From NCBI GenBank assembly GCA_021204765.1, contig JAJPYU010000218.1, positions 1-9,148 on the forward strand: DNA of 9,148 nucleotides. The letters run 5' to 3'. Shown here in pieces: positions 1 to 6,370 of this stretch (the first letter of the stretch is position 1; each line of letters begins with the position of its first letter). The notes beneath the pieces were generated by a model, which worked only from the letters and a program-made list of their open reading frames with translations, ran no database searches and was not told the DNA's origin. The DNA is from Clostridiales bacterium (GTDB lineage Bacteria > Bacillota > Clostridia > Lachnospirales > Lachnospiraceae). Position numbers and translations under genes: made by a program.

Positions 1-662
1 ACAAGTCCGGTATCACGGTGACGGACAATACGGACGAGGAGGTGGAGCTTGAAGTGGACACCAGTCAGGTGGACACGGAGACTCCCGGCACCTATGAGAT
101 CACCTACACGGCCACTGACGGGGCAGGGAATTCCAGCTCCGCATCCACATACATCACCATCAGCGAGAAGCCTGAAGAAAATGTGGATGAGGATACAGTG
201 CTGGAGCTGGCCCGGGAGGTCCTGGATGATATCACCACTGAAGATATGACGAAGAAGCAGATGGCCTGGGCCATCTACAACTGGTGCAGGAATAATATCG
301 CCTACGTGGATACCTCGGACAAGGACAGCTGGACCAACGGAGCCTATCAGGGCTTTACGAAGAGGAGCGGCGACTGCTTTATCTATTTCTCCACGGCAAA
401 GGCCCTGCTGACTGCGGCCGGTATACCGAATCTGGACGTGGTTAAAAGCGACACTCACTATTCCAGCCATTACTGGAGCCTGGTGGATGTGGGAGACGGC
501 TGGTATCATTTCGATGCCACCCCCAGGAAGGGTGACGATGACTACTTCTTCCTGCTGACCGACGACGAGCTGGAGGAATACTCATCCAGGCATTACAACA
601 GCCACATTTTCGACCACAGCCTCTACCCGGCCACGCCCACGGAGGATTCCACTGTGGACTAG
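1..662 (+). CDS. Ig-like + transglutaminase-like surface protein (3' part, 5' end outside window)
   Basis: The frame is open from position 3 and ends at TAG 660-662, so only the C-terminal part is present. The first ~50 residues form the end of a bacterial Ig-like (DUF5011/Cry22-type) domain, with the typical pattern PGTYEITYTATDGAGNSS. After a short Glu/Asp-rich linker comes a transglutaminase-like domain of about 150 residues. Its candidate catalytic triad is Cys in SGDCF (codon 375-377), His in SSHYW (468-470) and Asp in YHFDATP (513-515), all in the expected order. Such proteins are usually exported and act as cysteine peptidases or crosslinking enzymes on cell-wall or surface substrates. 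The signal peptide would lie upstream of the window, so export is inferred. The protein ends in a short acidic tail without a sorting signal. The substrate is unknown. The fold and triad are well supported, the exact activity is not. Confidence 0.87.
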   Translation, partial: KSGITVTDNTDEEVELEVDTSQVDTETPGTYEITYTATDGAGNSSSASTYITISEKPEENVDEDTVLELAREVLDDITTEDMTKKQMAWAIYNWCRNNIAYVDTSDKDSWTNGAYQGFTKRSGDCFIYFSTAKALLTAAGIPNLDVVKSDTHYSSHYWSLVDVGDGWYHFDATPRKGDDDYFFLLTDDELEEYSSRHYNSHIFDHSLYPATPTEDSTVD

Positions 663-766
663 GACGCTGGGAGGGAGCGTGAAACGCGGAGTATTCGTCT
701 TTTATATACTGTTGGCGCCTGCGAAGCGGGCATGTAAGTTTTTATACAAGTGAAGGAGGACAATAT

Positions 767-1480
767 ATGACACTTGGAGTGATAGGAGGGCTTGGGCCCC
801 TGGCCACAGCCTGTTACCTGGAAATGATGATAAATATGACCGACGCCTCCTGCGATCAGGAGCACGTGAATATGATAATCTACAACTGTCCGCAGATACC
901 GGACAGGACGGCCTACATACTGGGAAAGTCCGATAAGGATCCCCTGCCGGTGATGACCCGCATCGGCAATGCCCTGGCAGGTGATGGGGCCGATGTCATC
1001 GCCATACCCTGCGTCACAGCTCATTATTTTTATGATAAGCTCTCCGCAGCCATCCCCCGCCCCATCATCCACGCCATAAGGGAGGCGGGAAATGAGCTGG
1101 TGGCTGCCGGTATAAAGAGGGCAGGGATCATGGCCACCGACGGCACCATCACCAGCGGCATATACCAGAGAGTGCTGGAGGAGATGGGCATGGAGGTAGT
1201 GCTTCCGGAGGAACAGTACCAGGGCTATGTCATGGACGTTATATATAAAAATGTCAAGGCCGGACTGCCGGTGGATATGGAGAAATTTAATACAGCGGCG
1301 GAGCATTTAAGGAGCCGCGGTGCCCAGGCCTCCATCCTGGGATGCACGGAACTGTCCCTGGTAAAGCGGGATTATGACATTGGCGCGGGATTTTTGGATA
1401 CCCTCCAGGTGCTGGCCAAGCAGTCGGTGCTGCGCTGTGAGGGAAAGCTCAGGAGTGAGTATGACTGCCTGATTAGTTAG
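767..1480 (+). CDS. Aspartate/glutamate racemase family protein
   Basis: This is a complete 237-residue protein, a normal length for the Asp/Glu/hydantoin racemase family. The N-terminus MTLGVIGGLGPLAT is the family hallmark. The two cysteines expected to act as opposing acid/base catalysts are Cys82 in IPCVTAH and Cys193 in LGCTELSL. Members interconvert L- and D-aspartate (or glutamate, or related acids) in the cytoplasm without PLP. The first motif is usually PCNTAH, and here Asn is replaced by Val, which could alter substrate choice or activity. The start is ATG 767 with AAGGAGGA at 753-760, six bases upstream. The gene stands 104 bases after the transglutaminase gene and 130 bases before the carrier-protein gene, in the same direction. 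A role in supplying a D-amino acid to the downstream Dlt-like cassette is possible but is inference only. It could equally serve peptidoglycan or general D-Asp metabolism. Confidence 0.88.
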   Translation: MTLGVIGGLGPLATACYLEMMINMTDASCDQEHVNMIIYNCPQIPDRTAYILGKSDKDPLPVMTRIGNALAGDGADVIAIPCVTAHYFYDKLSAAIPRPIIHAIREAGNELVAAGIKRAGIMATDGTITSGIYQRVLEEMGMEVVLPEEQYQGYVMDVIYKNVKAGLPVDMEKFNTAAEHLRSRGAQASILGCTELSLVKRDYDIGAGFLDTLQVLAKQSVLRCEGKLRSEYDCLIS

Positions 1481-1512
1481 GTCAGATTCAACAGATTTCG
1501 AACGTTTTTAGA

Positions 1513-1578
1513 GTGTATGCAGGGCTGTGCGTAACACGGAGAGATTCGCAGTTATCGTCTTATTTAATCTGCGGTATC
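1513..1578 (+). promoter_or_regulatory. Two consecutive hairpins in the racemase-carrier protein gap
   Basis: The 130-base gap contains two inverted repeats in a row. The first pairs 1513-1521 (GTGTATGCA) with 1528-1537 (TGCGTAACAC), with one bulged A, one G-U pair and a six-base loop. The second pairs 1543-1551 with 1569-1578 (CGCAG against CTGCG, extended by weaker pairs around a bulge) with a 17-base AT-rich loop. Neither is followed by a T run, so neither is a typical intrinsic terminator. They may be part of a structured 5' untranslated region, or an RNA processing or stability element before the carrier-protein gene. I found no convincing promoter here and recognise no known riboswitch class. 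Confidence 0.35.
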
Positions 1579-1610
1579 AATAAAATATTCAGGAAAAGGA
1601 GAGATTTATC

Positions 1611-1841
1611 ATGGAAGATTTAATGGAGATTTTACAGGAACTGCACCCGGAAGTGGATTTTGAGACCTGCACCACACTGGTGGACGACAAGATCATCGAT
1701 TCCTTCGACATTGTGTCCATCATCTCAGAGATCAGCGAAGAGTTCGACGTGGTGATCCCTGCAGGGGAGATCGTCCCGGAGAATTTCAATTCGGCCCAGG
1801 CCCTTTATGAGCTGATCTGCCGCCTGGACGAGGAGGACTGA
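1611..1841 (+). CDS. Acyl carrier protein (DltC-like)
   Basis: This is a 76-residue acidic protein, the usual size for a free-standing carrier protein. The phosphopantetheine attachment site is Ser31 in the motif IIDSFDIV, followed by the helix IISEISEEFDVVIP that is typical of the family. Holo-protein would carry an acyl or aminoacyl group as a thioester. The motif and length resemble DltC, the D-alanyl carrier, about as well as a fatty-acid AcpP. The next two genes encode DltB-like and DltD-like proteins, which favours a Dlt-type role over fatty acid synthesis. The start is ATG 1611 with AAGGAG at 1596-1601, nine bases upstream. No adenylating ligase (DltA-like) is visible in the window, so the enzyme that loads this carrier must lie elsewhere. 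The cargo cannot be read from the sequence. Confidence 0.87.
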   Translation: MEDLMEILQELHPEVDFETCTTLVDDKIIDSFDIVSIISEISEEFDVVIPAGEIVPENFNSAQALYELICRLDEED

Positions 1842-1854
1842 GCTGCAGGGCTGC

Positions 1855-1876
1855 CGCAGCGGGAGCTGCCGCTGCG
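1855..1876 (+). other. Intercistronic GC-rich hairpin
   Basis: A perfect 8-bp stem pairs CGCAGCGG (1855-1862) with CCGCTGCG (1869-1876) around the loop GAGCTG. It sits 13 bases after the carrier-protein stop codon and about 50 bases before the acyltransferase start. No T run follows, so it is unlikely to terminate fully. It could protect the 3' end of the carrier-protein message, or set the expression ratio between the small soluble carrier and the large membrane enzyme. That function is inferred. Confidence 0.4.
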
Positions 1877-1924
1877 CACTAAAAGAGCGGACTGTTGAGA
1901 TTAGGTGGAGATTGAGAGGAAGCC

Positions 1925-3520
1925 ATGCTTTTTACATCGTACAGTTTTATAGCGTTTATGGCGGCGGTATTTCTGCTGTACTACGCGCTGCCCAAAAAGT
2001 GCCAGTGGCCCCTGCTGCTGGTGGCCAGCTATGTCTTTTATTTCATAGCAGGACCCTCATACCTGATATTTATTGCTATCACGACGGTCTCGGCCTACCT
2101 GGTCACCATAAAGCTGGACGCCCTGGAGGAGACGCAAAAAGCATATATCAAGGCCAATAAGGCCGCCATGACCCGGGAGGAGCGAAAGGCATACAAGGCA
2201 GGCATTACCGCCAAAAAGTGGAAATGGCTGCTTCTGGCCCTCTTTATAAATCTCGGCATCCTGGCGGTCCTTAAGTACACCAATTTCGCCATCACAAATA
2301 TAAATAATATCCTGGCATCTGCCGGCAGCGCAAAGCAGTTTACCCTGCGGAACCTGGTCCTGCCCATGGGCATTTCCTTTTACACTTTCCAGACCCTGGG
2401 CTACGTCATCGACGTGTACCGGGGCACCAGCAGGGCGGAGAAGAATCCTTTCAAGCTGGCACTCTTCGTGTCCTTCTTCCCCCAGCTGGTCCAGGGACCT
2501 ATAAGCCGGTTCAACGACCTGTCGGCCTCCCTCTTTGAGAATCATAAGTTTGACCCGAAGGTATTCTCCTACGGGCTCTACCGCATACTCTGGGGATATT
2601 TTAAGAAAGTGGTCATAGCCGACCGTATACTGGTGGCGGTGAACGCCATCATCCACGACACCACCACCTATCAGGGCGCTTTCGTCCTGGTGGGGTATCT
2701 CTTCTACGCCCTGGAGCTCTATGCGGATTTCACCGGCGGCATAGATATCACCATAGGCATAGCCCAGGCCATGGGCATCAAGGTGACGGAAAACTTCATC
2801 CGGCCCTATTTCTCAAAGAACATAAAGGAATACTGGACCAGATGGCATATCACCATGAGCACCTGGTTTAAGGATTACATTTTCTATCCCATCTCCGTGT
2901 GCAAGCCCATGCTGAAGCTCTCCAAGTTCTCCCGGGCAAAGCTGGGGGAGGTCATAGGAAAGCGGGTGCCGGTATACCTCTCCGCCTTTGTGGTCTGGTT
3001 CGCCACGGGCATATGGCACGGGGCCAGCTGGAATTTCATAGTCTGGGGACTCATGAACTTCGCGGTAATCATGGTTTCCCAGGAGCTGGAGCCCCTGTAT
3101 CGCAGGTTTCACAATCGTTTCAATGTGAAGGATAAGCAGTGGTGGCACATTTTCCAGATAGTGAGGACCATACTGCTCATGAGTGCCATCAGGAGCTTTG
3201 ACTGCTACCGGGACGTGCCTCTGACTTTCAGGATGTTCGGGAATCTCTTCACCCATTTTCGGATAAGGGAGCTGACCGCCCAGGCCTTTATCGGCATGGG
3301 ACTGTCCGGCAAGGAGTACATACTCCTTATCGCCTGCACGGTGCTGCTCTTTGTGGTCAGTGCTTTCCAGGAGAAAAAGGGCAGCGTCAGGGATGCCATA
3401 TATGCGGCTCCTGCGGCTACGAAATACATAGTCTTCGCAGTACTGCTGCTGGTGGTGGTAGTCTTCGGTGCCTACGGCATCGGCTACGACTCCACCCAGT
3501 TCATCTATAACCAGTTCTAG
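1925..3520 (+). CDS. MBOAT family membrane O-acyltransferase (DltB/AlgI-like)
   Basis: This is a 531-residue polytopic membrane protein, somewhat longer than typical DltB. Hydrophobic segments occur near residues 7-22, 28-60, 101-118, 142-162, 224-240, 252-280, 350-385, 408-422, 464-480 and 500-520. Family signatures are FFPQLVQGPISRF (184-196), the conserved YADFTGGIDITIG stretch (266-278), WTRWHITMSTW (304-314) with His308, and TGIWHGASWNFIVWG (361-375) with the presumed catalytic His365. MBOAT proteins of this type take an acyl or D-alanyl group from a carrier thioester on the cytoplasmic face and move it toward an extracytoplasmic polymer. The carrier-protein gene immediately before and the DltD-like gene 14 bases after support this. 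The start is ATG 1925 with a modest GAGAGGA at 1914-1920. The acceptor (teichoic acid, exopolysaccharide or other glycan) is unknown. Family assignment is very secure, donor and acceptor are not. Confidence 0.95.
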   Translation: MLFTSYSFIAFMAAVFLLYYALPKKCQWPLLLVASYVFYFIAGPSYLIFIAITTVSAYLVTIKLDALEETQKAYIKANKAAMTREERKAYKAGITAKKWKWLLLALFINLGILAVLKYTNFAITNINNILASAGSAKQFTLRNLVLPMGISFYTFQTLGYVIDVYRGTSRAEKNPFKLALFVSFFPQLVQGPISRFNDLSASLFENHKFDPKVFSYGLYRILWGYFKKVVIADRILVAVNAIIHDTTTYQGAFVLVGYLFYALELYADFTGGIDITIGIAQAMGIKVTENFIRPYFSKNIKEYWTRWHITMSTWFKDYIFYPISVCKPMLKLSKFSRAKLGEVIGKRVPVYLSAFVVWFATGIWHGASWNFIVWGLMNFAVIMVSQELEPLYRRFHNRFNVKDKQWWHIFQIVRTILLMSAIRSFDCYRDVPLTFRMFGNLFTHFRIRELTAQAFIGMGLSGKEYILLIACTVLLFVVSAFQEKKGSVRDAIYAAPAATKYIVFAVLLLVVVVFGAYGIGYDSTQFIYNQF

Positions 3521-3534
3521 GAGGAGGGCGTCGT

Positions 3535-4602
3535 ATGGAGAAGAAAAAACTTAGACGAAAGCCCGCGGCCGTGATCGTAACCATAGCGGTGATACTGGCG
3601 GCGGTATTCCTCCTGCAGCAGCTTCTTATGCCCAAATACATGTCGGACATCCCGGAGGGGGCCTTCGTGGCGGAATATTATAAGGAGACAACGGATCACG
3701 AGGTGATATTCGTGGGGGACTGCGAGGTCTACGAGAATTTCTCCCCCATCACCCTCTACGAGGACTACGGCATCACCAGCTACATCCGTGGTTCGGCCCA
3801 GCAGCTGGCCTGGCAGTCCTACTACCTGCTGGAAGATACCTTAAGATACGAGACTCCGAAAGTGGTGGTATTTAACGTCCTGGCCCTCAAATACAACGAG
3901 CCCCAGAGCGAGGCCTACAACCGGATGAGCATAGACGGTATGCGGCTGTCCATGTCCAAGATAAATGACATAAAGGCCTCCATGACCGACGATGAGAATA
4001 TGATAGAGTATCTCTTCCCCATACTGAGATTCCATTCCCGCTGGTCGGAGCTTTCCCTCGAGGATATCAAATACATGTTCCATCGGGATAAGGTCTCCCA
4101 CAACGGCTACTACATGAGGGTGGACGTGCGGCCGGTGGAGGATTTCCCCGAGCCGGATCCCCTGGCGGATTACACCCTTGGTCCATATGCCATGGGTTAC
4201 CTGGATAAAATGCGCCAGCTATGCGAGGAGAATGACATAGCCCTGGTCCTGGTGAAATCCCCCAGCCTCTACCCCTACTGGTACGACGAGTGGGATGAGC
4301 AGATAGTGGATTACGCTGACGAGTACGGCCTGGACTACCTGAACCTGGCGGCCATGGCCGATGAGATAGGCATAGACTACAGCACCGACACCTACGATGC
4401 CGGGCTGCACATGAACCTGTCGGGGGCGGAGAAGCTCTCAGAGTATTTCGGGGAGTATCTGGCGGATAATTATGAGCTGACGGACTACCGGGACGATGAG
4501 GAGTACGCCGATGTCTACGCTGAGAAGATACAGTTCTACGAGGACATGGAGGCGGCCCAGTATGAGGAGCTTACGGAATATGGGGAGATCATCAGTTATT
4601 GA
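3535..4602 (+). CDS. Membrane-anchored SGNH/DltD-like protein with Cys at the nucleophile position
   Basis: This is a 355-residue protein with one N-terminal membrane anchor (about residues 11-31, after a Lys/Arg-rich start), so the rest is predicted to face outside. The block-I motif expected to read GDS is VIFVGDCEVYENFSP (57-71), with Cys63 where the catalytic Ser normally sits. The C-terminal block is YDAGLHMNLSG (287-297), with Asp288 and His292 as candidate partners. This fits the SGNH-like fold found in DltD and in AlgJ/AlgX-type partners of MBOAT enzymes, which complete acyl transfer to the polymer outside the membrane. The last ~45 residues are rich in Asp, Glu and Tyr and lie beyond the core domain. 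The start is ATG 3535 with GGAGGAGG just after the MBOAT stop codon, so the two are almost certainly co-expressed. Whether Cys63 is a nucleophile forming an acyl-thioester or marks a non-catalytic subunit is open. Confidence 0.8.
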   Translation: MEKKKLRRKPAAVIVTIAVILAAVFLLQQLLMPKYMSDIPEGAFVAEYYKETTDHEVIFVGDCEVYENFSPITLYEDYGITSYIRGSAQQLAWQSYYLLEDTLRYETPKVVVFNVLALKYNEPQSEAYNRMSIDGMRLSMSKINDIKASMTDDENMIEYLFPILRFHSRWSELSLEDIKYMFHRDKVSHNGYYMRVDVRPVEDFPEPDPLADYTLGPYAMGYLDKMRQLCEENDIALVLVKSPSLYPYWYDEWDEQIVDYADEYGLDYLNLAAMADEIGIDYSTDTYDAGLHMNLSGAEKLSEYFGEYLADNYELTDYRDDEEYADVYAEKIQFYEDMEAAQYEELTEYGEIISY

Positions 4603-4627
4603 CAGATATTGTAAACGAATATAAAAT
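4599..4627 (+). promoter_or_regulatory. Sigma-A promoter for the lipoprotein gene, overlapping the upstream stop codon
   Basis: TTGACA at 4599-4604 and TAAAAT at 4622-4627 are separated by exactly 17 bases. The -35 box is a perfect match and the -10 box has five of six consensus bases. The -35 box includes the TGA stop codon (4600-4602) of the SGNH-like gene. Transcription should begin near 4634, giving a leader of about 50 bases before the lipoprotein start at 4683. The lipoprotein can therefore be expressed independently of the Dlt-like cassette. Confidence 0.75.
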
Positions 4628-4682
4628 GACGATGATACCAGGGTCAAAAGAACATAATAATCAAACAAAGGAGACTGATAAG

Positions 4683-5216
4683 ATGAAGAGAGCGAAAATG
4701 ATACTGGCGGTCACGGCGGCTGCGGTGCTGGCTTTCGGAATGACGGCCTGCGGCAGCAGCTCCGATGCATCCTCAGATGCCGGAGACAATACAGCGGATG
4801 AGACGGCAGCGGCAGTGGATGCCTACACCGTCACCATAGACGGCACCACTATTATTATGAATGCCGAGGCTGACCCCATTATAGAGGGTCTTGGAGATGA
4901 CTACAGCTACTTTGAGTCCGAGAGCTGCGCTTTCGAGGGACTGGACAAGGTGTACTCCTATTCGGGATTTAAGCTGGATACTTATCCCACAGACGATGTG
5001 GACTATGTCTCAGCCATCATTTTCATGGATGACACTGTGGAGAGCGACGAGGGCATTACCATCGGCAGCGCCAGGGACGACGTCATAGAGGCCTACGGTG
5101 AGGCCGACGAGGACACCGGATCCTCCCTGATCTACGAGAAGGGTGACTCCACTATGACCATTGGTATCACCGATGATGCGGTTTCCTCATTTGAGATCGA
5201 CGCCGTCACGGAATGA
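4683..5216 (+). CDS. Putative lipoprotein of unknown function
   Basis: This is a 177-residue protein. The signal peptide is MKRAKMILAV followed by an Ala-rich hydrophobic stretch, ending in a lipobox-like GMTAC with Cys23 as the predicted lipidated residue. A Gly/Ser/Asp-rich tether follows to about residue 45. The mature domain is acidic and beta-rich in appearance, with the motifs CAFEGLDKVYSYSGF (82-96) and EGITIGSARDDVIEAYG (123-139). Similar domains are common in secreted lipoproteins of Clostridia, but I know of no assigned function. The start was chosen at ATG 4683 because it follows AAAGGAG and begins a good signal peptide; the frame is open further upstream to 4599, but that would destroy the signal. 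The gene has its own promoter at 4599-4627. Its position after the surface-modification cassette suggests an envelope role without proving one. Confidence 0.83.
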   Translation: MKRAKMILAVTAAAVLAFGMTACGSSSDASSDAGDNTADETAAAVDAYTVTIDGTTIIMNAEADPIIEGLGDDYSYFESESCAFEGLDKVYSYSGFKLDTYPTDDVDYVSAIIFMDDTVESDEGITIGSARDDVIEAYGEADEDTGSSLIYEKGDSTMTIGITDDAVSSFEIDAVTE

Positions 5217-5314
5217 TATTTTACTGATGTATACGAAGCGGCTGAAATGGAGTATTGTGAAGACCAGCAGGTGGACGGCAGATCTGACCGGACTTGACCT
5301 GATGAAAAAATGAG

Positions 5315-5343
5315 TTGACACTACAAATCCGCTGTACTATAAT
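5315..5343 (+). promoter_or_regulatory. Consensus sigma-A promoter of rplM-rpsI
   Basis: TTGACA (5315-5320) and TATAAT (5338-5343) are both perfect consensus hexamers separated by 17 bases. Transcription is expected to start near 5350, giving a leader of about 75 bases. This strength is appropriate for a ribosomal protein operon. I see no clear intrinsic terminator in 5217-5314, so some read-through from the lipoprotein gene is possible. Confidence 0.93.
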
Positions 5344-5349
5344 ATTTGG

Positions 5350-5424
5350 GCGTGATTCGCAGCGTAAGTTACCGGACATTTCTTTTGCAGGCGGATCAGT
5401 AACAGTCAGATCAGGAGGAATATC
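5350..5424 (+). promoter_or_regulatory. Structured leader of rplM, possible L13-type autoregulatory element
   Basis: Two helices can be drawn in this short leader. Helix A pairs GATTCGC (5354-5360) with GCGGATC (5391-5397), seven pairs with one G-U, extendable by U-A. Helix B pairs GTTAC (5368-5372) with GTAAC (5399-5403). Their order (A, B, A', B') makes an H-type pseudoknot ending about ten bases before the ribosome binding site AGGAGG at 5413-5418. Known L13 leaders in Firmicutes are thought to bind L13 and repress their own operon. Membership in that RNA family is my inference, since I could not compare with a covariance model. The fold is seen by pairing only. Confidence 0.45.
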
Positions 5425-5853
5425 ATGGATACATATATGCCTAAGGCAGGAGATATCGAGAGGAAATGGTACGTGGTGGACGCTTCACAGTACAATCTGG
5501 GGCGTCTGTGCACCGAGGTGGCCAGGATCCTCCGGGGAAAGCACAAACCGACCTATACGCCTCATATGGACATGGGCGATTACGTGATCGTTGTAAACGC
5601 CGCTAAGGTCAAGGTGACAGGCAAGAAGCTGAAGCAGAAGAAATATTATCATCATTCCGAGTATGTGGGCGGCATGAAGGTGACAGACTTAAAGACCATG
5701 CTGGCCAAGCATCCGGAGCGGGTGATCGAGCACGCCGTAAAGGGTATGCTCCCGAAGGGACCTCTGGGAAGGCAGATGTACAAGAAGCTGTTCGTCTATG
5801 CCGGACCTGAACACAAGCAGCAGGCTCAGAAGCCGGAAGTCTTAACATTCTGA
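5425..5853 (+). CDS. rplM: 50S ribosomal protein L13
   Basis: This is a complete 142-residue L13, the standard length. The N-terminus MDTYMPKAGDIERKWYVVDA, the GRLCTEVARILRGKHKPTYTPHMD region (residues ~26-49), the central MGDYVIVVNAAKVKVTGKK and HAVKGMLPKGPLGRQM (~108-123) are all diagnostic. L13 is an early-assembling protein of the large subunit that binds 23S rRNA. The start is ATG 5425 with AGGAGG six bases upstream. It is followed 19 bases later by rpsI, the conserved partner. Transcription is from the consensus promoter at 5315-5343, and translation may be controlled by the leader structure. Confidence 0.98.
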   Translation: MDTYMPKAGDIERKWYVVDASQYNLGRLCTEVARILRGKHKPTYTPHMDMGDYVIVVNAAKVKVTGKKLKQKKYYHHSEYVGGMKVTDLKTMLAKHPERVIEHAVKGMLPKGPLGRQMYKKLFVYAGPEHKQQAQKPEVLTF

Positions 5854-5872
5854 TCGGGAGGAGGAAAGCAAT

Positions 5873-6265
5873 ATGGCAGAGAACAGATTTTACGGCACAG
5901 GACGCAGGAAGAAATCAGTTGCCAGAGTGTATTTATCACCCGGCACAGGCAAGATCACCATCAACAAGCGTGACATAGATGATTATTTTGGATTTGAGAC
6001 CCTGAAGATAATCGTACGCCAGCCCTTTGCAGCCACGGGCACCGAGAACAGATTTGACGTCATGGTAAATGTCAAGGGCGGCGGCTACACCGGACAGGCC
6101 GGAGCCATCCGTCACGGCATCGCCAGGGCACTCCTTGAGGTGGATGCGGACTACAGGCCGGCACTTAAAAAGGCCGGATACCTGACACGTGATCCCCGTA
6201 TGAAAGAGCGTAAGAAGTACGGCTTAAAGGCGGCAAGGAGAGCACCCCAATTCTCAAAGAGATAA
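5873..6265 (+). CDS. rpsI: 30S ribosomal protein S9
   Basis: This is a complete 130-residue S9. Diagnostic parts are FYGTGRRKKSVARVYLSPG near the N-terminus, the GGGYTGQAGAIRHGIARAL region (~70-88), and the basic C-terminal tail YGLKAARRAPQFSKR, whose last residues reach the ribosomal P site in known structures. The start is ATG 5873 with GGGAGGAGG at 5856-5864, directly after the rplM stop codon, so the two are co-translated from one message. An intrinsic terminator follows 26 bases after the stop. This is the universal L13-S9 gene pair. Confidence 0.98.
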   Translation: MAENRFYGTGRRKKSVARVYLSPGTGKITINKRDIDDYFGFETLKIIVRQPFAATGTENRFDVMVNVKGGGYTGQAGAIRHGIARALLEVDADYRPALKKAGYLTRDPRMKERKKYGLKAARRAPQFSKR

Positions 6266-6291
6266 TTCGTATACGGAAAAGCGATTTAAAG

Positions 6292-6328
6292 GAATCCCCG
6301 GAAATGTTGATTTTCCGGGGATTCTTTT
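6292..6328 (+). terminator. Intrinsic terminator of rplM-rpsI
   Basis: A perfect 13-bp stem pairs GAATCCCCGGAAA (6292-6304) with TTTCCGGGGATTC (6312-6324) around a seven-base loop, followed by TTTT (6325-6328). The stem is strong and the T run short. It closes the ribosomal operon and marks the edge between the GC-rich backbone and the AT-richer island. Confidence 0.88.
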
Positions 6329-6370
6329 ATACAGTTTAATCGTAAAATTCAACTGAAGGAGGATAACGGA

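Noticed and set aside
663..766. Possible promoter (TATACT at 705-710) and small hairpin ACGCT/AGCGT (664-680) before the racemase
   Set aside because: No acceptable -35 box lies at the right distance and the hairpin has only five pairs and no T run.
659..1306. Long reading frame on the - strand opposite the racemase
   Set aside because: It mirrors the racemase gene, has no ribosome binding site, and its translation has a His/Cys/Tyr-rich shadow composition without recognisable motifs.
2057..2656. Long reading frame on the - strand opposite the MBOAT gene
   Set aside because: The + strand encodes clear MBOAT motifs through this region; the opposite frame is a product of GC-rich codon positions.
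4599..4682. N-terminal extension of the lipoprotein to TTG 4599
   Set aside because: It would bury the signal peptide 28 residues inside the protein and place the start inside the promoter; ATG 4683 has a proper ribosome binding site.
5217..5314. Terminator for the lipoprotein gene
   Set aside because: Only a short palindrome around CAGATCTG (near 5278-5285) is present, with no stable stem followed by T's.
5315..5587. Reading frame overlapping the rplM leader and 5' end
   Set aside because: It starts within the promoter and runs out of frame through rplM, which is unmistakable.
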